Assembly: GCA_035690425.1 (NCBI GenBank)
Contig: DASSKO010000045.1
Location: 1-6,959 of the forward strand
DNA length: 6,959 bases
Direction: 5' to 3'
Source of the DNA: DASSKO01 sp035690425
Lineage (GTDB): Bacteria; Actinomycetota; Actinomycetes; Propionibacteriales; Nocardioidaceae
How positions within the stretch are numbered: the first letter of the stretch is position 1; the number at the start of each line of letters is the position of its first letter. The notes below the pieces were generated by a model. The model had not been told where the DNA came from. It saw nothing but the letters and a program-made list of their open reading frames with translations, and searched no databases. Positions 1-5,066 of the stretch are shown in pieces. Both the position numbers and the translations under genes were made by a program.

Positions 1-50
1 CACGCAGATCTCCCCTCTCCCGGATCGCTGGTCGAACGGGCGCCCCTAGG

Positions 51-94
51 CCGGATCAGCCCGGATCAGCCCGGATCAGCCCGGATCAGCCCGG
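51..94. repeat. 10-bp perfect tandem repeat, 4.4 copies
   Basis: Four identical head-to-tail copies of CCGGATCAGC occupy 51-90, and a fifth partial copy (CCGG) runs to 94. A related CCGGATCG occurs at 20-27. The unit contains GATC, and its length is about one helical turn, so the same face of the DNA is presented four times. The array ends 74 bases before the hisN start. Copy number could vary by slippage. The function is unknown. Confidence 0.9.
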
Positions 95-101
95 CCCCGG
101 C

Positions 102-122
102 CTCCCGCGCACCGGTCGGGAG
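102..122 (+). terminator. Possible hairpin, weak terminator candidate
   Basis: CTCCCG (102-107) and CGGGAG (117-122) form a perfect 6-bp inverted repeat around a 9-base loop. No T-run follows. It could end transcription from an upstream gene before the hisN promoter box at 157, but in GC-rich DNA a stem this short can occur by chance. Confidence 0.25.
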
Positions 123-156
123 TAGTACGTCCGGCGGCCGGAACGGGATTGGTCGT

Positions 157-162
157 TATGGT
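157..162 (+). promoter_or_regulatory. Likely -10 box of hisN, leaderless start
   Basis: TATGGT fits the TANNNT -10 pattern. Six bases separate it from the hisN ATG at 169, which would place transcription start at or next to the A of the ATG. No Shine-Dalgarno sequence is visible before the ATG. No convincing -35 hexamer is seen at 16-18 bp spacing. Confidence 0.5.
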
Positions 163-168
163 CATCCC

Positions 169-1053
169 ATGCGCTCCTCCCACACCGACGACCTGCGGCT
201 GGCCCACGTGATGGCCGACGACTCGGACTCGCTGACCATGAGCCGCTTCAAGTCGCTCGACCTGCACGTGGAGGCCAAGCCCGACCTCACGCCGGTCAGC
301 GACGCCGACCGGTCGGTCGAGGAGGCGATCCGGCGCACGCTCGGTCGCGCCCGGCCACGCGATGCGATCCTCGGCGAGGAGCAGGGCGCGTCGGGTTGGG
401 GACCACGTCGCTGGGTCATCGACCCGATCGACGGCACCAAGAACTTCATCCGCGGCGTGCCCGTATGGGCGACGCTGATCGCGCTCGTCATCGACGACGA
501 GGTCGCCGTCGGCCTGGTCTCGGCCCCGGCTCTGGGTCGGCGGTGGTGGGCGTCGAAGGGCGACGGCGCCTGGACCGGCCGCAACATCATGAGCCCGACC
601 CGTTGCCAGGTCTCCGACGTGGCGACGCTCGCCGACGCGTCGTTGTCGTACTCGTCGTTCTCGGGCTGGGAGGACCAGGGCCGGCTGGAGGACCTGTTGT
701 CGCTCGGCCGCCGCTGCTGGCGCACCCGCGCGTACGGCGACTTCTGGTCGCACATGATGGTCGCCGAAGGGGCGGTCGACGTCGCCGTCGAGCCCGACCT
801 CGAGGTCTACGACATGGCCGCGCTGACGGTCGTCGTCGAGGAGGCCGGCGGCCGGTTCACCTCGTTGGCCGGGCAACCGGGGCCGTACGGTGGCAATGCC
901 CTGTCCAGCAACGGGAAGCTGCACGACCAGGCGCTGTCCTACGTCGGCTCGCTGCCTCCCGGCGACGACCCCGACGAGCCGCGGCGTGATCCCGCCGGTG
1001 GCTCGGTGCACGACCTGGCGTCACGCCGCCGCCCCGTCCCCCGCGACGACTGA
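169..1053 (+). CDS. hisN: Histidinol-phosphatase, inositol monophosphatase family (HisN)
   Basis: This enzyme hydrolyses L-histidinol phosphate to histidinol and phosphate, the penultimate step of histidine synthesis, in the cytoplasm with Mg2+. At 294 aa it shows the IMPase signatures: GEE at 69-71, WVIDPIDGTKNF at 82-93 (metal ligands D85 and D88), and YDMAA followed by EEAGGRF at 214-230 (D215). The block YGDFWSHMMVAEGAVD (189-204) is typical of actinobacterial HisN as opposed to plain inositol phosphatases. The ATG at 169 gives the expected N-terminus (DDLRLAHVMADDSDSLTM). Family members usually end near residue 262; here about 30 Pro/Arg/Asp-rich residues follow. The last 33 bases overlap the convergent MFS gene. 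It appears to be transcribed alone from a leaderless promoter. Another IMPase-family substrate is possible but less likely. Confidence 0.9.
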   Translation: MRSSHTDDLRLAHVMADDSDSLTMSRFKSLDLHVEAKPDLTPVSDADRSVEEAIRRTLGRARPRDAILGEEQGASGWGPRRWVIDPIDGTKNFIRGVPVWATLIALVIDDEVAVGLVSAPALGRRWWASKGDGAWTGRNIMSPTRCQVSDVATLADASLSYSSFSGWEDQGRLEDLLSLGRRCWRTRAYGDFWSHMMVAEGAVDVAVEPDLEVYDMAALTVVVEEAGGRFTSLAGQPGPYGGNALSSNGKLHDQALSYVGSLPPGDDPDEPRRDPAGGSVHDLASRRRPVPRDD

Positions 1054-2265
1054 CGTGGACTCCGCGCGCAGCCTCCACACGGCGGGTACGGCGAGCACGG
1101 CGAGTGCGACGCTCACGTAGACCGTCGCGCAGCCGAGCAGCACACTGCGCAGCTCGAAAACCGCGACCAGAGGGCCGGCGGCGATCTGCCCGATCGGCAC
1201 GGCGACGATCGACCCGAGCACGTCGTACGCCGTCACCCGCGACAGCCGGCTGACCGGCACATGCTGCTGCAGCGCCGTCTCCCAGGTGATGCCGAACAGA
1301 TCCATCCCGACCCCGGCGACGCACGCCGAGATGAGCAGCAGCCCGAGCTGCGGTGCGACCCCCAGCATCAGCATCGGTAGGCAGAGTGCCGTAACGCCCA
1401 CCATCCCGAGCCGTAGGGGATGCCGCACGCGCAGCCGCAGCAGCAGCAGCGTGCCGACCATCAAGCCGACGGCTTGGCCGGTCAGCACCAGCCCCCAGCC
1501 GTCGGCCCCGATCGTCTCGTCCGCGACCACCGGGCCCAGCGTCACCCAGGCACAGGCCCAGAGCGCGTTGAGCACGCCGAAGCCGAGCACGATCACCCAC
1601 ACCCAGGTGCGCGAGACGAACTCCGCCCAGCCGTCCTTGAGCTCGCTCAGTATCGACGACCCGGCGAGCACGGCGTCGTGCGGCAGCCGGAGCCGGGCGA
1701 ACAGCACACCGGCGACCACGAACGTCAACGCGTCGACGGCCAGCGCCCAGCCCGCGCCGGCGGTCGCGACAAGGATGCCGCCGACCGCCGGGCCGGTCAT
1801 GATCGCGGCGTTACGACCGACGGCGGCGAGCGCGTTGGCGTGCTGCAGCCGGTCGCGCTCCACGAGCAGAGGCACGACACCCTGGACGGCCGGCATGGTG
1901 AACGCCGAGACGGTTCCGTGCACCGCCTCGACGAACGCGAGAAGTGCGACCGTAGCGAGGTCGCCGATCAGCAGATACGCCGCGAGGCCCTGCACAACGC
2001 CGGAGAGCACGCATGCCGTCACCAGCACCCGGTCGCGGCCCATCCGATCTGCGATCACACCGCCGTACAAGGTGAAGACGACCAGCGGCACACTGCGAGC
2101 TGCCAGCACGAGCCCGAGGTCGGTCGCCGAGCCGCCGATGTGCAGTACGGCGAAGGCGACCGCGACCGGCGCCATCGTGTTGCCGAAGAGGTCGACCGTG
2201 CGGGCGATGAGGTAGTAGCGGAACTCGGCCGCCTGCAGTGGCTGCAACGACTCCCGCCAGGTCAT
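1021..2265 (-). CDS. MFS efflux transporter, MFS_3/EntS-like
   Basis: This is a major facilitator superfamily permease of 414 aa, with the length and hydrophobic pattern expected for 12 membrane helices. It probably exports a small toxic compound by proton antiport at the cytoplasmic membrane. The loop between helices 2 and 3 carries motif A (GGVIADRMGRDR, residues 68-79). The N-terminal block FRYYLIARTVDLFGNTMAPVAVAFAVL is typical of the MFS_3/enterobactin-exporter-like group. The start at 2265 is chosen because its ATG overlaps the TGA of the upstream regulator as ATGA, which implies translational coupling; no strong ribosome binding site precedes it. The same frame remains open further upstream, but that translation is charged and non-membrane. 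The 3' end overlaps hisN by 33 bp. The substrate cannot be read from the sequence. Confidence 0.88.
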   Translation of the reverse strand: MTWRESLQPLQAAEFRYYLIARTVDLFGNTMAPVAVAFAVLHIGGSATDLGLVLAARSVPLVVFTLYGGVIADRMGRDRVLVTACVLSGVVQGLAAYLLIGDLATVALLAFVEAVHGTVSAFTMPAVQGVVPLLVERDRLQHANALAAVGRNAAIMTGPAVGGILVATAGAGWALAVDALTFVVAGVLFARLRLPHDAVLAGSSILSELKDGWAEFVSRTWVWVIVLGFGVLNALWACAWVTLGPVVADETIGADGWGLVLTGQAVGLMVGTLLLLRLRVRHPLRLGMVGVTALCLPMLMLGVAPQLGLLLISACVAGVGMDLFGITWETALQQHVPVSRLSRVTAYDVLGSIVAVPIGQIAAGPLVAVFELRSVLLGCATVYVSVALAVLAVPAVWRLRAESTSVVAGDGAAA

Positions 2266-2792
2266 CGGCCGGAATCCATCTCGAAGAGCATCGCGGTGGC
2301 GGAGGTCCGGATCGTGCCCGGCGTCCGTGGCCGCCGCGCCGACTCGTGCAGGTCGTGCATGGCCGCCGCCACTCGGTCGACGACGTCTGTCCACACCTCG
2401 GGCTCCACCCACAGCTCCGCGTCGGTGCTGGTGGTGCGCCCCTCGGTGCGTCCCTCGGTGGGTCCCTCGAGGCGTAGGTCGCTTCGCCGCACCATCTCCG
2501 CCGCCAGGGCCTGTGCGTAGATCCCGAGCCGCTCGGGCCGGGCGGCGACGGGTGGCGCGTCGATGTCGTGGCGATACCGCTTGGCGACGCCGCCGCGGAT
2601 GCGCTCCTCCCCCACCTCGGTGATGAGCCCCGCCTGGAGCAGGGTGCGCAGGTGGTAGGACGCGTTGGCCTGGGTGACGTCGAGCTCACGGGCGATCTCG
2701 GCGGCGCTCAGGGCCGCCGACGTGAGCAGCGACAACATCTGCAGACGCAGCGGGTGTGCGAGCGCACGCAGCGCCGAGACCTCCAAAGACAT
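2262..2792 (-). CDS. ArsR-like winged-helix transcriptional regulator
   Basis: This 176-aa DNA-binding protein is the first gene of a two-gene operon with the MFS exporter and is likely its repressor. The N-terminus LEVSALRALAHPLRLQMLSLL (3-23) is the typical first helix pair of ArsR/HTH_20 proteins. The helix-turn-helix spans about 28-56 (LSAAEIARELDVTQANASYHLRTLLQAG), and the wing (GEERIRGGVAKRYR) follows at 61-74. No cysteine metal site is present, so a metal sensor is unlikely. A drug or small-molecule ligand is an inference from the exporter. Residues 109-121 (GPTEGRTEGRT) come from a 12-bp DNA repeat. The ATG at 2792 matches the family N-terminus and sits 7 bases after a TAAACT box. In-frame starts at 2834 and 2864 lie in or before the promoter and are rejected. 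Confidence 0.87.
   Translation of the reverse strand: MSLEVSALRALAHPLRLQMLSLLTSAALSAAEIARELDVTQANASYHLRTLLQAGLITEVGEERIRGGVAKRYRHDIDAPPVAARPERLGIYAQALAAEMVRRSDLRLEGPTEGRTEGRTTSTDAELWVEPEVWTDVVDRVAAAMHDLHESARRPRTPGTIRTSATAMLFEMDSGR
2440..2469. repeat. 12-bp in-frame tandem repeat in the regulator gene
   Basis: CCCTCGGTGCGT (2440-2451) is followed by CCCTCGGTGGGT (2452-2463) and CCCTCG (2464-2469), giving about 2.5 copies with one mismatch. On the minus strand it encodes the GRTE/GPTE repeats in the linker after the winged helix. The period is a multiple of three, so copy-number change would not break the frame. Confidence 0.8.
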
Positions 2793-2801
2793 GCTTGGGA
2801 G
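2781..2801. promoter_or_regulatory. Candidate operator 1, over the regulator start codon
   Basis: CTCCAAAG and CTTGGGAG, separated by 5 bases, form an inverted repeat with 7 of 8 positions paired. It contains CAAAGACAT (2784-2792), the same 9 bases found 42 bp away in operator 2. It covers the predicted transcription and translation start of the ArsR-like gene, so bound repressor would block initiation. This is inference from position and symmetry. Confidence 0.5.
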
Positions 2802-2828
2802 TTTAGGTGGACGTCGGCAGACCGTCAA
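2800..2828 (-). promoter_or_regulatory. Sigma-70-type promoter of the regulator-MFS operon
   Basis: On the minus strand TTGACG (2828-2823) is followed by a 17-bp spacer and TAAACT (2805-2800). Both boxes are close to the housekeeping consensus and the spacing is ideal. The -10 ends 7 bases before the ATG at 2792, so the mRNA should be leaderless or nearly so; no Shine-Dalgarno sequence is present. The -35 overlaps operator 2, and the start region overlaps operator 1. Confidence 0.75.
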
Positions 2829-2840
2829 AGACATCTTTGG
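2825..2840. promoter_or_regulatory. Candidate operator 2, over the -35 box
   Basis: CAAAGA (2826-2831) and TCTTTG (2834-2839) are perfect 6-bp arms around CA. The site shares CAAAGACAT with operator 1 at an exact 42-bp offset, about four helical turns. It overlaps the TTGACG -35 box, a position expected for repression. Confidence 0.6.
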
Positions 2841-2856
2841 TGCTCCCGTGCCGAGC

Positions 2857-2872
2857 GGACACATGTGTGTCC
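2857..2872 (-). terminator. Hairpin downstream of the membrane-protein gene
   Basis: GGACAC and GTGTCC form a perfect 6-bp stem with a 4-base loop, starting about 20 bases after the minus-strand stop at 2893. No T-run follows, as is common in actinobacteria. It could separate the membrane-protein transcript from the regulator-MFS operon promoter. The core ACACATGTGT (2859-2868) is also a perfect palindrome, so a protein-binding site is an alternative. Confidence 0.35.
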
Positions 2873-2892
2873 CCCGGGGACCGGAGACGGGG

Positions 2893-3654
2893 TCAACGAG
2901 AGCGAAGGCGAGCCAAGCAGGCGAGAAGGCGGGGTGCCAGCAACAGTGCCGCCAGATCGAACCAGGCGTATCCGCCGGCCGCCCCCGACGGCGGGTTGCC
3001 GATCGAGATCGAGCCGGTCGGGCCCACCGGTTGCCAGGTCCAGATGCCCAGCGCCGTGCCCAGAATCTCCAGGTAGCTCACGACGGCGAACGCCCCGATG
3101 TAGAGCCCCGGCGAGGGGCCCCAGGCGAGGAAGGCGGCCAGGCAGCAGAACCAGAAGGCGCCGAGCGCATCGGGCCGCTCGGCCCACCAGAGCCCGTGCG
3201 CGGCCCAGGCGGCACCCACCACGGTCACCGCGACCGCAAGAAGTCGCCGCCGCGCCTGCACCCAGCCGGCCCGGCCGAGCGCGAGCGCGGCGAGGTAGAC
3301 CAGCCCGTGGCCGGGCGGCACGTACAGCGGAACGTTGTCGAGCCGGTAGACGTACACCTCCAGCCACGGCGAGAAGGTGTACTCCACCGCGGTGGCGAAG
3401 GCGACGACGACCGCGGTCTGCACGCGCACCAGCGCCGACTCGCGCCACAGCACGAGCAGCAGCACAGCCCACGTCACCAGGCCGAGGCCCCGTTGGGTCC
3501 AGGCGCCCGCTTCGGCGTCGATGAGCAGCACGGCCGTCAGCCACGCCATCCCGCACAGCTCGACCGCCGGTCCAGCCACGGCACCCCGAAGCGAGGTCCG
3601 CGGCGGCCGCTGGGTCGCCGTACCGGGCCTGGCCTGCGGCGTGGTCGTCGGCAT
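2893..3654 (-). CDS. Uncharacterised polytopic membrane protein
   Basis: I do not recognise a named function. The protein has about 253 aa from the ATG at 3654; an ATG at 3663 and a GTG at 3687 are in-frame alternatives, and none has a strong ribosome binding site. After a basic, Pro/Thr-rich start there are about eight hydrophobic segments near 27-46, 55-71, 77-93, 114-129, 136-157, 164-179, 185-203 and 229-246. Conserved-looking polar blocks sit at helix ends: EY at 92-93, YRLDNVPLYVPPGHG around 103-117, LEILGTALGIWTW near 195-207 and GNPPSG at 219-224. Similar proteins occur, from memory, as conserved hypotheticals in actinobacteria. The paired E and Y/W-x-Y/W blocks loosely recall CruF/DUF422 carotenoid enzymes, which is only a guess. 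The gene is divergent from the CBS-domain gene and apparently alone in its transcript. Confidence 0.7.
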   Translation of the reverse strand: MPTTTPQARPGTATQRPPRTSLRGAVAGPAVELCGMAWLTAVLLIDAEAGAWTQRGLGLVTWAVLLLVLWRESALVRVQTAVVVAFATAVEYTFSPWLEVYVYRLDNVPLYVPPGHGLVYLAALALGRAGWVQARRRLLAVAVTVVGAAWAAHGLWWAERPDALGAFWFCCLAAFLAWGPSPGLYIGAFAVVSYLEILGTALGIWTWQPVGPTGSISIGNPPSGAAGGYAWFDLAALLLAPRLLACLARLRSR

Positions 3655-3737
3655 GGGCGCCATCCAACCATCTGGTCGCGGCGGCACAGACTCGCCGAGG
3701 CGTGGTCAATGCCCTACCGTGCATCGTTGGACCGCAC

Positions 3738-3743
3738 TAACCT
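3738..3743 (+). promoter_or_regulatory. Weak -10 candidate for the CBS-domain gene
   Basis: TAACCT fits TANNNT and would give a leader of roughly 38 bases that includes the strong ribosome binding site at 3777-3782. No good -35 is found at normal spacing, so this is tentative. The divergent region 3655-3787 should also hold the promoter of the minus-strand membrane-protein gene, which I could not identify. Confidence 0.25.
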
Positions 3744-3776
3744 GCCACTACGCGGGTCCGACACAGGACGCCAACC

Positions 3777-3782
3777 AGGAGG
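3777..3782 (+). promoter_or_regulatory. Strong ribosome binding site of the CBS-domain gene
   Basis: AGGAGG lies 5 bases before the ATG at 3788. It fixes the start and rules out the much longer frame that stays open upstream for over 400 bases. Confidence 0.85.
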
Positions 3783-3787
3783 TCTGC

Positions 3788-4219
3788 ATGCGCATCGGCG
3801 AGGTGCTCCACGTCAAAGGCCGCACGGTCGTCACGATCGCACCCGAGGCATCGGTCCGCGAGCTCGTGGCGCTGCTTGGTCAGCACAACGTCGGCGCGCT
3901 CGTCGTCAGCACCGACGGCGCCACCGTGGCGGGCATCGTGTCCGAGCGTGACGTCGTGCGCGAGCTGGCCAACGGCCCGCAGGTGCTGGAGCGGCCGGTG
4001 CGCGACATCATGACCACCGACGTGCACAGCTGCAATCCCGATGCCCACGTCACCGAGCTGATGCACCTGATGACCGAGCACCGCTTTCGGCACGTGCCCG
4101 TCGTCGTCGACGGTGCGCTCACGGGCATCATCAGCATCGGTGACGTGGTGAAGTCCCGTATCGGCGAGCTGGAGTTCGAGCGCGACCAGCTGAGCAACTA
4201 CGTGGCCGGGACACAGTAG
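3788..4219 (+). CDS. Two-CBS-domain protein
   Basis: This 143-aa soluble protein is made almost entirely of a CBS pair (Bateman module): CBS1 at about 8-60 (TVVTIAPEASVRELVALLGQ ending GIVSERDVVREL) and CBS2 at about 71-124 (VRDIMTTDVHSCNPDAHVTEL ending GIISIGDVVK). Each domain ends with the usual G-[IV]-[IV]-S-x-x-D-V-V motif, where the aspartate can contact a nucleotide ribose. Such stand-alone modules usually bind adenine nucleotides or related ligands and act as energy or redox sensors; the partner is unknown. The C-terminal tail (KSRIGELEFERDQLSNYVAGTQ) is the amphipathic helix common to this group. No membrane segment or signal peptide is seen. The FKBP gene lies 34 bases downstream but appears to have its own promoter. 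Confidence 0.87.
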   Translation: MRIGEVLHVKGRTVVTIAPEASVRELVALLGQHNVGALVVSTDGATVAGIVSERDVVRELANGPQVLERPVRDIMTTDVHSCNPDAHVTELMHLMTEHRFRHVPVVVDGALTGIISIGDVVKSRIGELEFERDQLSNYVAGTQ

Positions 4220-4241
4220 CCGGACCCGTCGGAGGGCTGGG

Positions 4242-4247
4242 TAGTCT
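4242..4247 (+). promoter_or_regulatory. Likely -10 box of the FKBP gene, leaderless start
   Basis: TAGTCT fits TANNNT and is separated by 6 bases from the ATG at 4254, the spacing expected for a leaderless transcript. The GGAGGG at 4231-4236 is too far from the ATG (17 bases) to act as its ribosome binding site. No clear -35 is seen. Confidence 0.45.
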
Positions 4248-4253
4248 CGCCGC

Positions 4254-4625
4254 ATGGCAGAGAAACCAGAGATCGACTTTCCCGACTCGCCGGCGCCACA
4301 GGACCTGCAGGTCACCGACCTCGTCGACGGCGACGGTGCAGCCGCCACCGCGGGGTCACAGGTCAGCGTGCACTACGTCGGGGTGGCCCACTCCACCGGC
4401 GAGGAGTTCGACGCCTCCTACAACCGCGGCGAGCCGCTGGACTTCCAGCTCGGCACCGGCCACGTCATCGCCGGCTGGGACCAGGGCGTCGAGGGGATGC
4501 GGGTGGGTGGCCGCCGTCAGCTGGTGGTCCCGCCGCACCTCGCGTACGGCGATCGCGGCGCCGGCGGTGTGATCGCGCCCGGCGAGACGCTGATCTTCGT
4601 GGTCGACCTCGTGGGCGTGCGCTGA
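4254..4625 (+). CDS. FKBP-type peptidyl-prolyl cis-trans isomerase
   Basis: A single-domain FKBP of 123 aa that should catalyse cis-trans isomerisation of X-Pro bonds during protein folding. The domain runs from about 34 to 122 after a short acidic, Pro-rich lead. The residues that line the FK506/proline pocket in FKBP12 are present by pattern: Y41, F52-D53 (EFDAS), F64, V71-I72, W75, Y98 (HLAYGDRG) and F115. The block GWDQGVEGMRVGGRRQLVVPPHLAYG is the FKBP signature. There is no signal peptide, so the protein is cytoplasmic. The C-terminus ends at the domain boundary. The gene converges on the S4-domain gene with only 15 bases between stop codons and no evident terminator hairpin, so the two transcripts probably overlap. 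Confidence 0.93.
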   Translation: MAEKPEIDFPDSPAPQDLQVTDLVDGDGAAATAGSQVSVHYVGVAHSTGEEFDASYNRGEPLDFQLGTGHVIAGWDQGVEGMRVGGRRQLVVPPHLAYGDRGAGGVIAPGETLIFVVDLVGVR

Positions 4626-4640
4626 GCCTCCGCAGTCGGG

Positions 4641-4865
4641 TCAGGCCTCGGCCGCGACCTGGACCCGCTCGTCGCCGGCCGTGACGAGGTCGCCCGGACG
4701 CAGCTGGCGGCCACGCCGGTGCTCGGGCTCCCCGTTGACCCAGACATCGCCCTGCGACAGCAGCACCTTCGCGTCCGAGCCCGCGTCGACCAGGCCGGCG
4801 AGCTTGAGGAACTGTCCGAGCCGGATCGAGGCGCCACGGATCTCCACGACGCGCAGCTCAGCCAC
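4641..4865 (-). CDS. S4-domain RNA-binding protein
   Basis: A small RNA-binding protein of 74 aa from the GTG at 4865. The S4 fold covers about 13-60: SIRLGQFLKLAGLVDAGSDAKVLLSQGDVWVNG is followed by EPEHRRGRQLRPGDLV. The motif RLGQFLK, then L-V-x-x-G-x-x-A-K and V-x-V-N-G-E, is characteristic of the YbcJ/YaaA-like stand-alone S4 proteins, which probably bind ribosomal or other structured RNA; the exact target is unknown. The start is uncertain: GTG codons at 4901 and 4943 are in frame and would add 12 or 26 residues (including a Cys-Cys pair) with no resemblance to the family. The gene is divergent from the L,D-transpeptidase gene and convergent with the FKBP gene. Confidence 0.82.
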   Translation of the reverse strand: MAELRVVEIRGASIRLGQFLKLAGLVDAGSDAKVLLSQGDVWVNGEPEHRRGRQLRPGDLVTAGDERVQVAAEA

Positions 4866-4930
4866 CGTCGGCCGCCGGTTGCTGACTGGGGCGGGCGGCA
4901 CGGCCTGCGAAGGGTGGAACCACGGGATGC

Positions 4931-4936
4931 AGCATA
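4931..4936 (-). promoter_or_regulatory. Possible -10 box of the S4-domain gene
   Basis: On the minus strand the sequence reads TATGCT, fitting TANNNT. Transcription would start near 4924, downstream of the GTG at 4943. If real, this box excludes the 4943 start and supports 4901 or 4865. No convincing -35 is present. Confidence 0.3.
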
Positions 4937-4987
4937 TTGCCACTCGCCGTTACCCTGTCCGGGCACCTGGCCGCGGCGTGCAACCAA

Positions 4988-5038
4988 GCCGTGCAGCCAC
5001 GGCGTCGCGGCAGGCAGGTGAATCGACGGCGCGCGTCG
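4988..5038 (+). other. Two hairpins upstream of the L,D-transpeptidase gene
   Basis: GCCGTG-cagc-CACGGC (4988-5003) is a perfect 6-bp stem with a 4-base loop. CGACG-gcgcg-CGTCG (5024-5038) is a perfect 5-bp stem. Both lie in the 195-bp region between the S4-domain and transpeptidase starts, about 25-75 bases before the latter, and could structure its 5' leader. No promoter for the transpeptidase was clearly identified. Confidence 0.35.
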
Positions 5039-5050
5039 GCGCGTCCGGCC

Positions 5051-5060
5051 GGAAGGAAGG
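5051..5060 (+). promoter_or_regulatory. Ribosome binding site of the L,D-transpeptidase gene
   Basis: GGAAGGAAGG directly abuts a GTG at 5061 and lies 6 bases before a second in-frame GTG at 5067. The usual spacing favours 5067. The 5061 start would need the first GGAAGG (5051-5056), with 4-base spacing. Confidence 0.6.
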
Positions 5061-5066
5061 GTGAAC

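Larger units (their letters stand above)
1..168. other. Leader region upstream of hisN, no gene assigned
   Basis: No recognisable coding region lies here. One plus frame stops at 47-49 and another at 123-125. Either could be the tail of an upstream gene, but the short translations match nothing I recognise. The hisN frame itself stays open back to the window edge, but the translated leader is Pro/Gly/Ser/Arg-rich and partly made of the 10-bp repeat, so I do not treat it as coding. The region holds the tandem repeat at 51-94, a small hairpin at 102-122 and a TANNNT box at 157-162. Confidence 0.6.

Noticed and set aside
51..94. CRISPR-like array
   Set aside because: The 10-bp units are directly adjacent with no spacers, and no cas genes are present.
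1..168. Upstream extension of hisN, whose frame is open to the window edge
   Set aside because: The extra residues come from the tandem repeat and resemble no HisN N-terminus, while the ATG at 169 gives the family start and has a -10 box at the right distance.
76..1011. Long minus-strand open frame opposite hisN, and similar long frames opposite or inside the other genes
   Set aside because: These are mirror frames typical of GC-rich coding DNA. They are Arg/Ala/Pro-rich, match no family, and lie over well-supported genes.
2793..2864. Longer N-terminus for the ArsR-like regulator, from ATGs at 2834 or 2864
   Set aside because: These codons lie in or upstream of a good promoter, and the added residues have no family match; the 2834 ATG is a repeat copy of the true start region.
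3700..3709. TTGACC on the minus strand as a -35 for the membrane-protein gene
   Set aside because: No TANNNT or similar -10 lies 16-18 bp downstream on that strand.
3377..3787. N-terminal extension of the CBS-domain protein
   Set aside because: The frame is open, but the translation is low-complexity and overlaps the membrane-protein gene; a strong ribosome binding site marks the ATG at 3788.
4988..5045. Possible ydaO (cyclic di-AMP) riboswitch before the L,D-transpeptidase gene, suggested by CACGGC and GGTGAATC
   Set aside because: Such riboswitches do precede cell-wall enzyme genes in actinobacteria, but the 5' GGGGA-type element and the 3' CAGCTAAC element are absent, and the space before the start codon is too short for the full fold.
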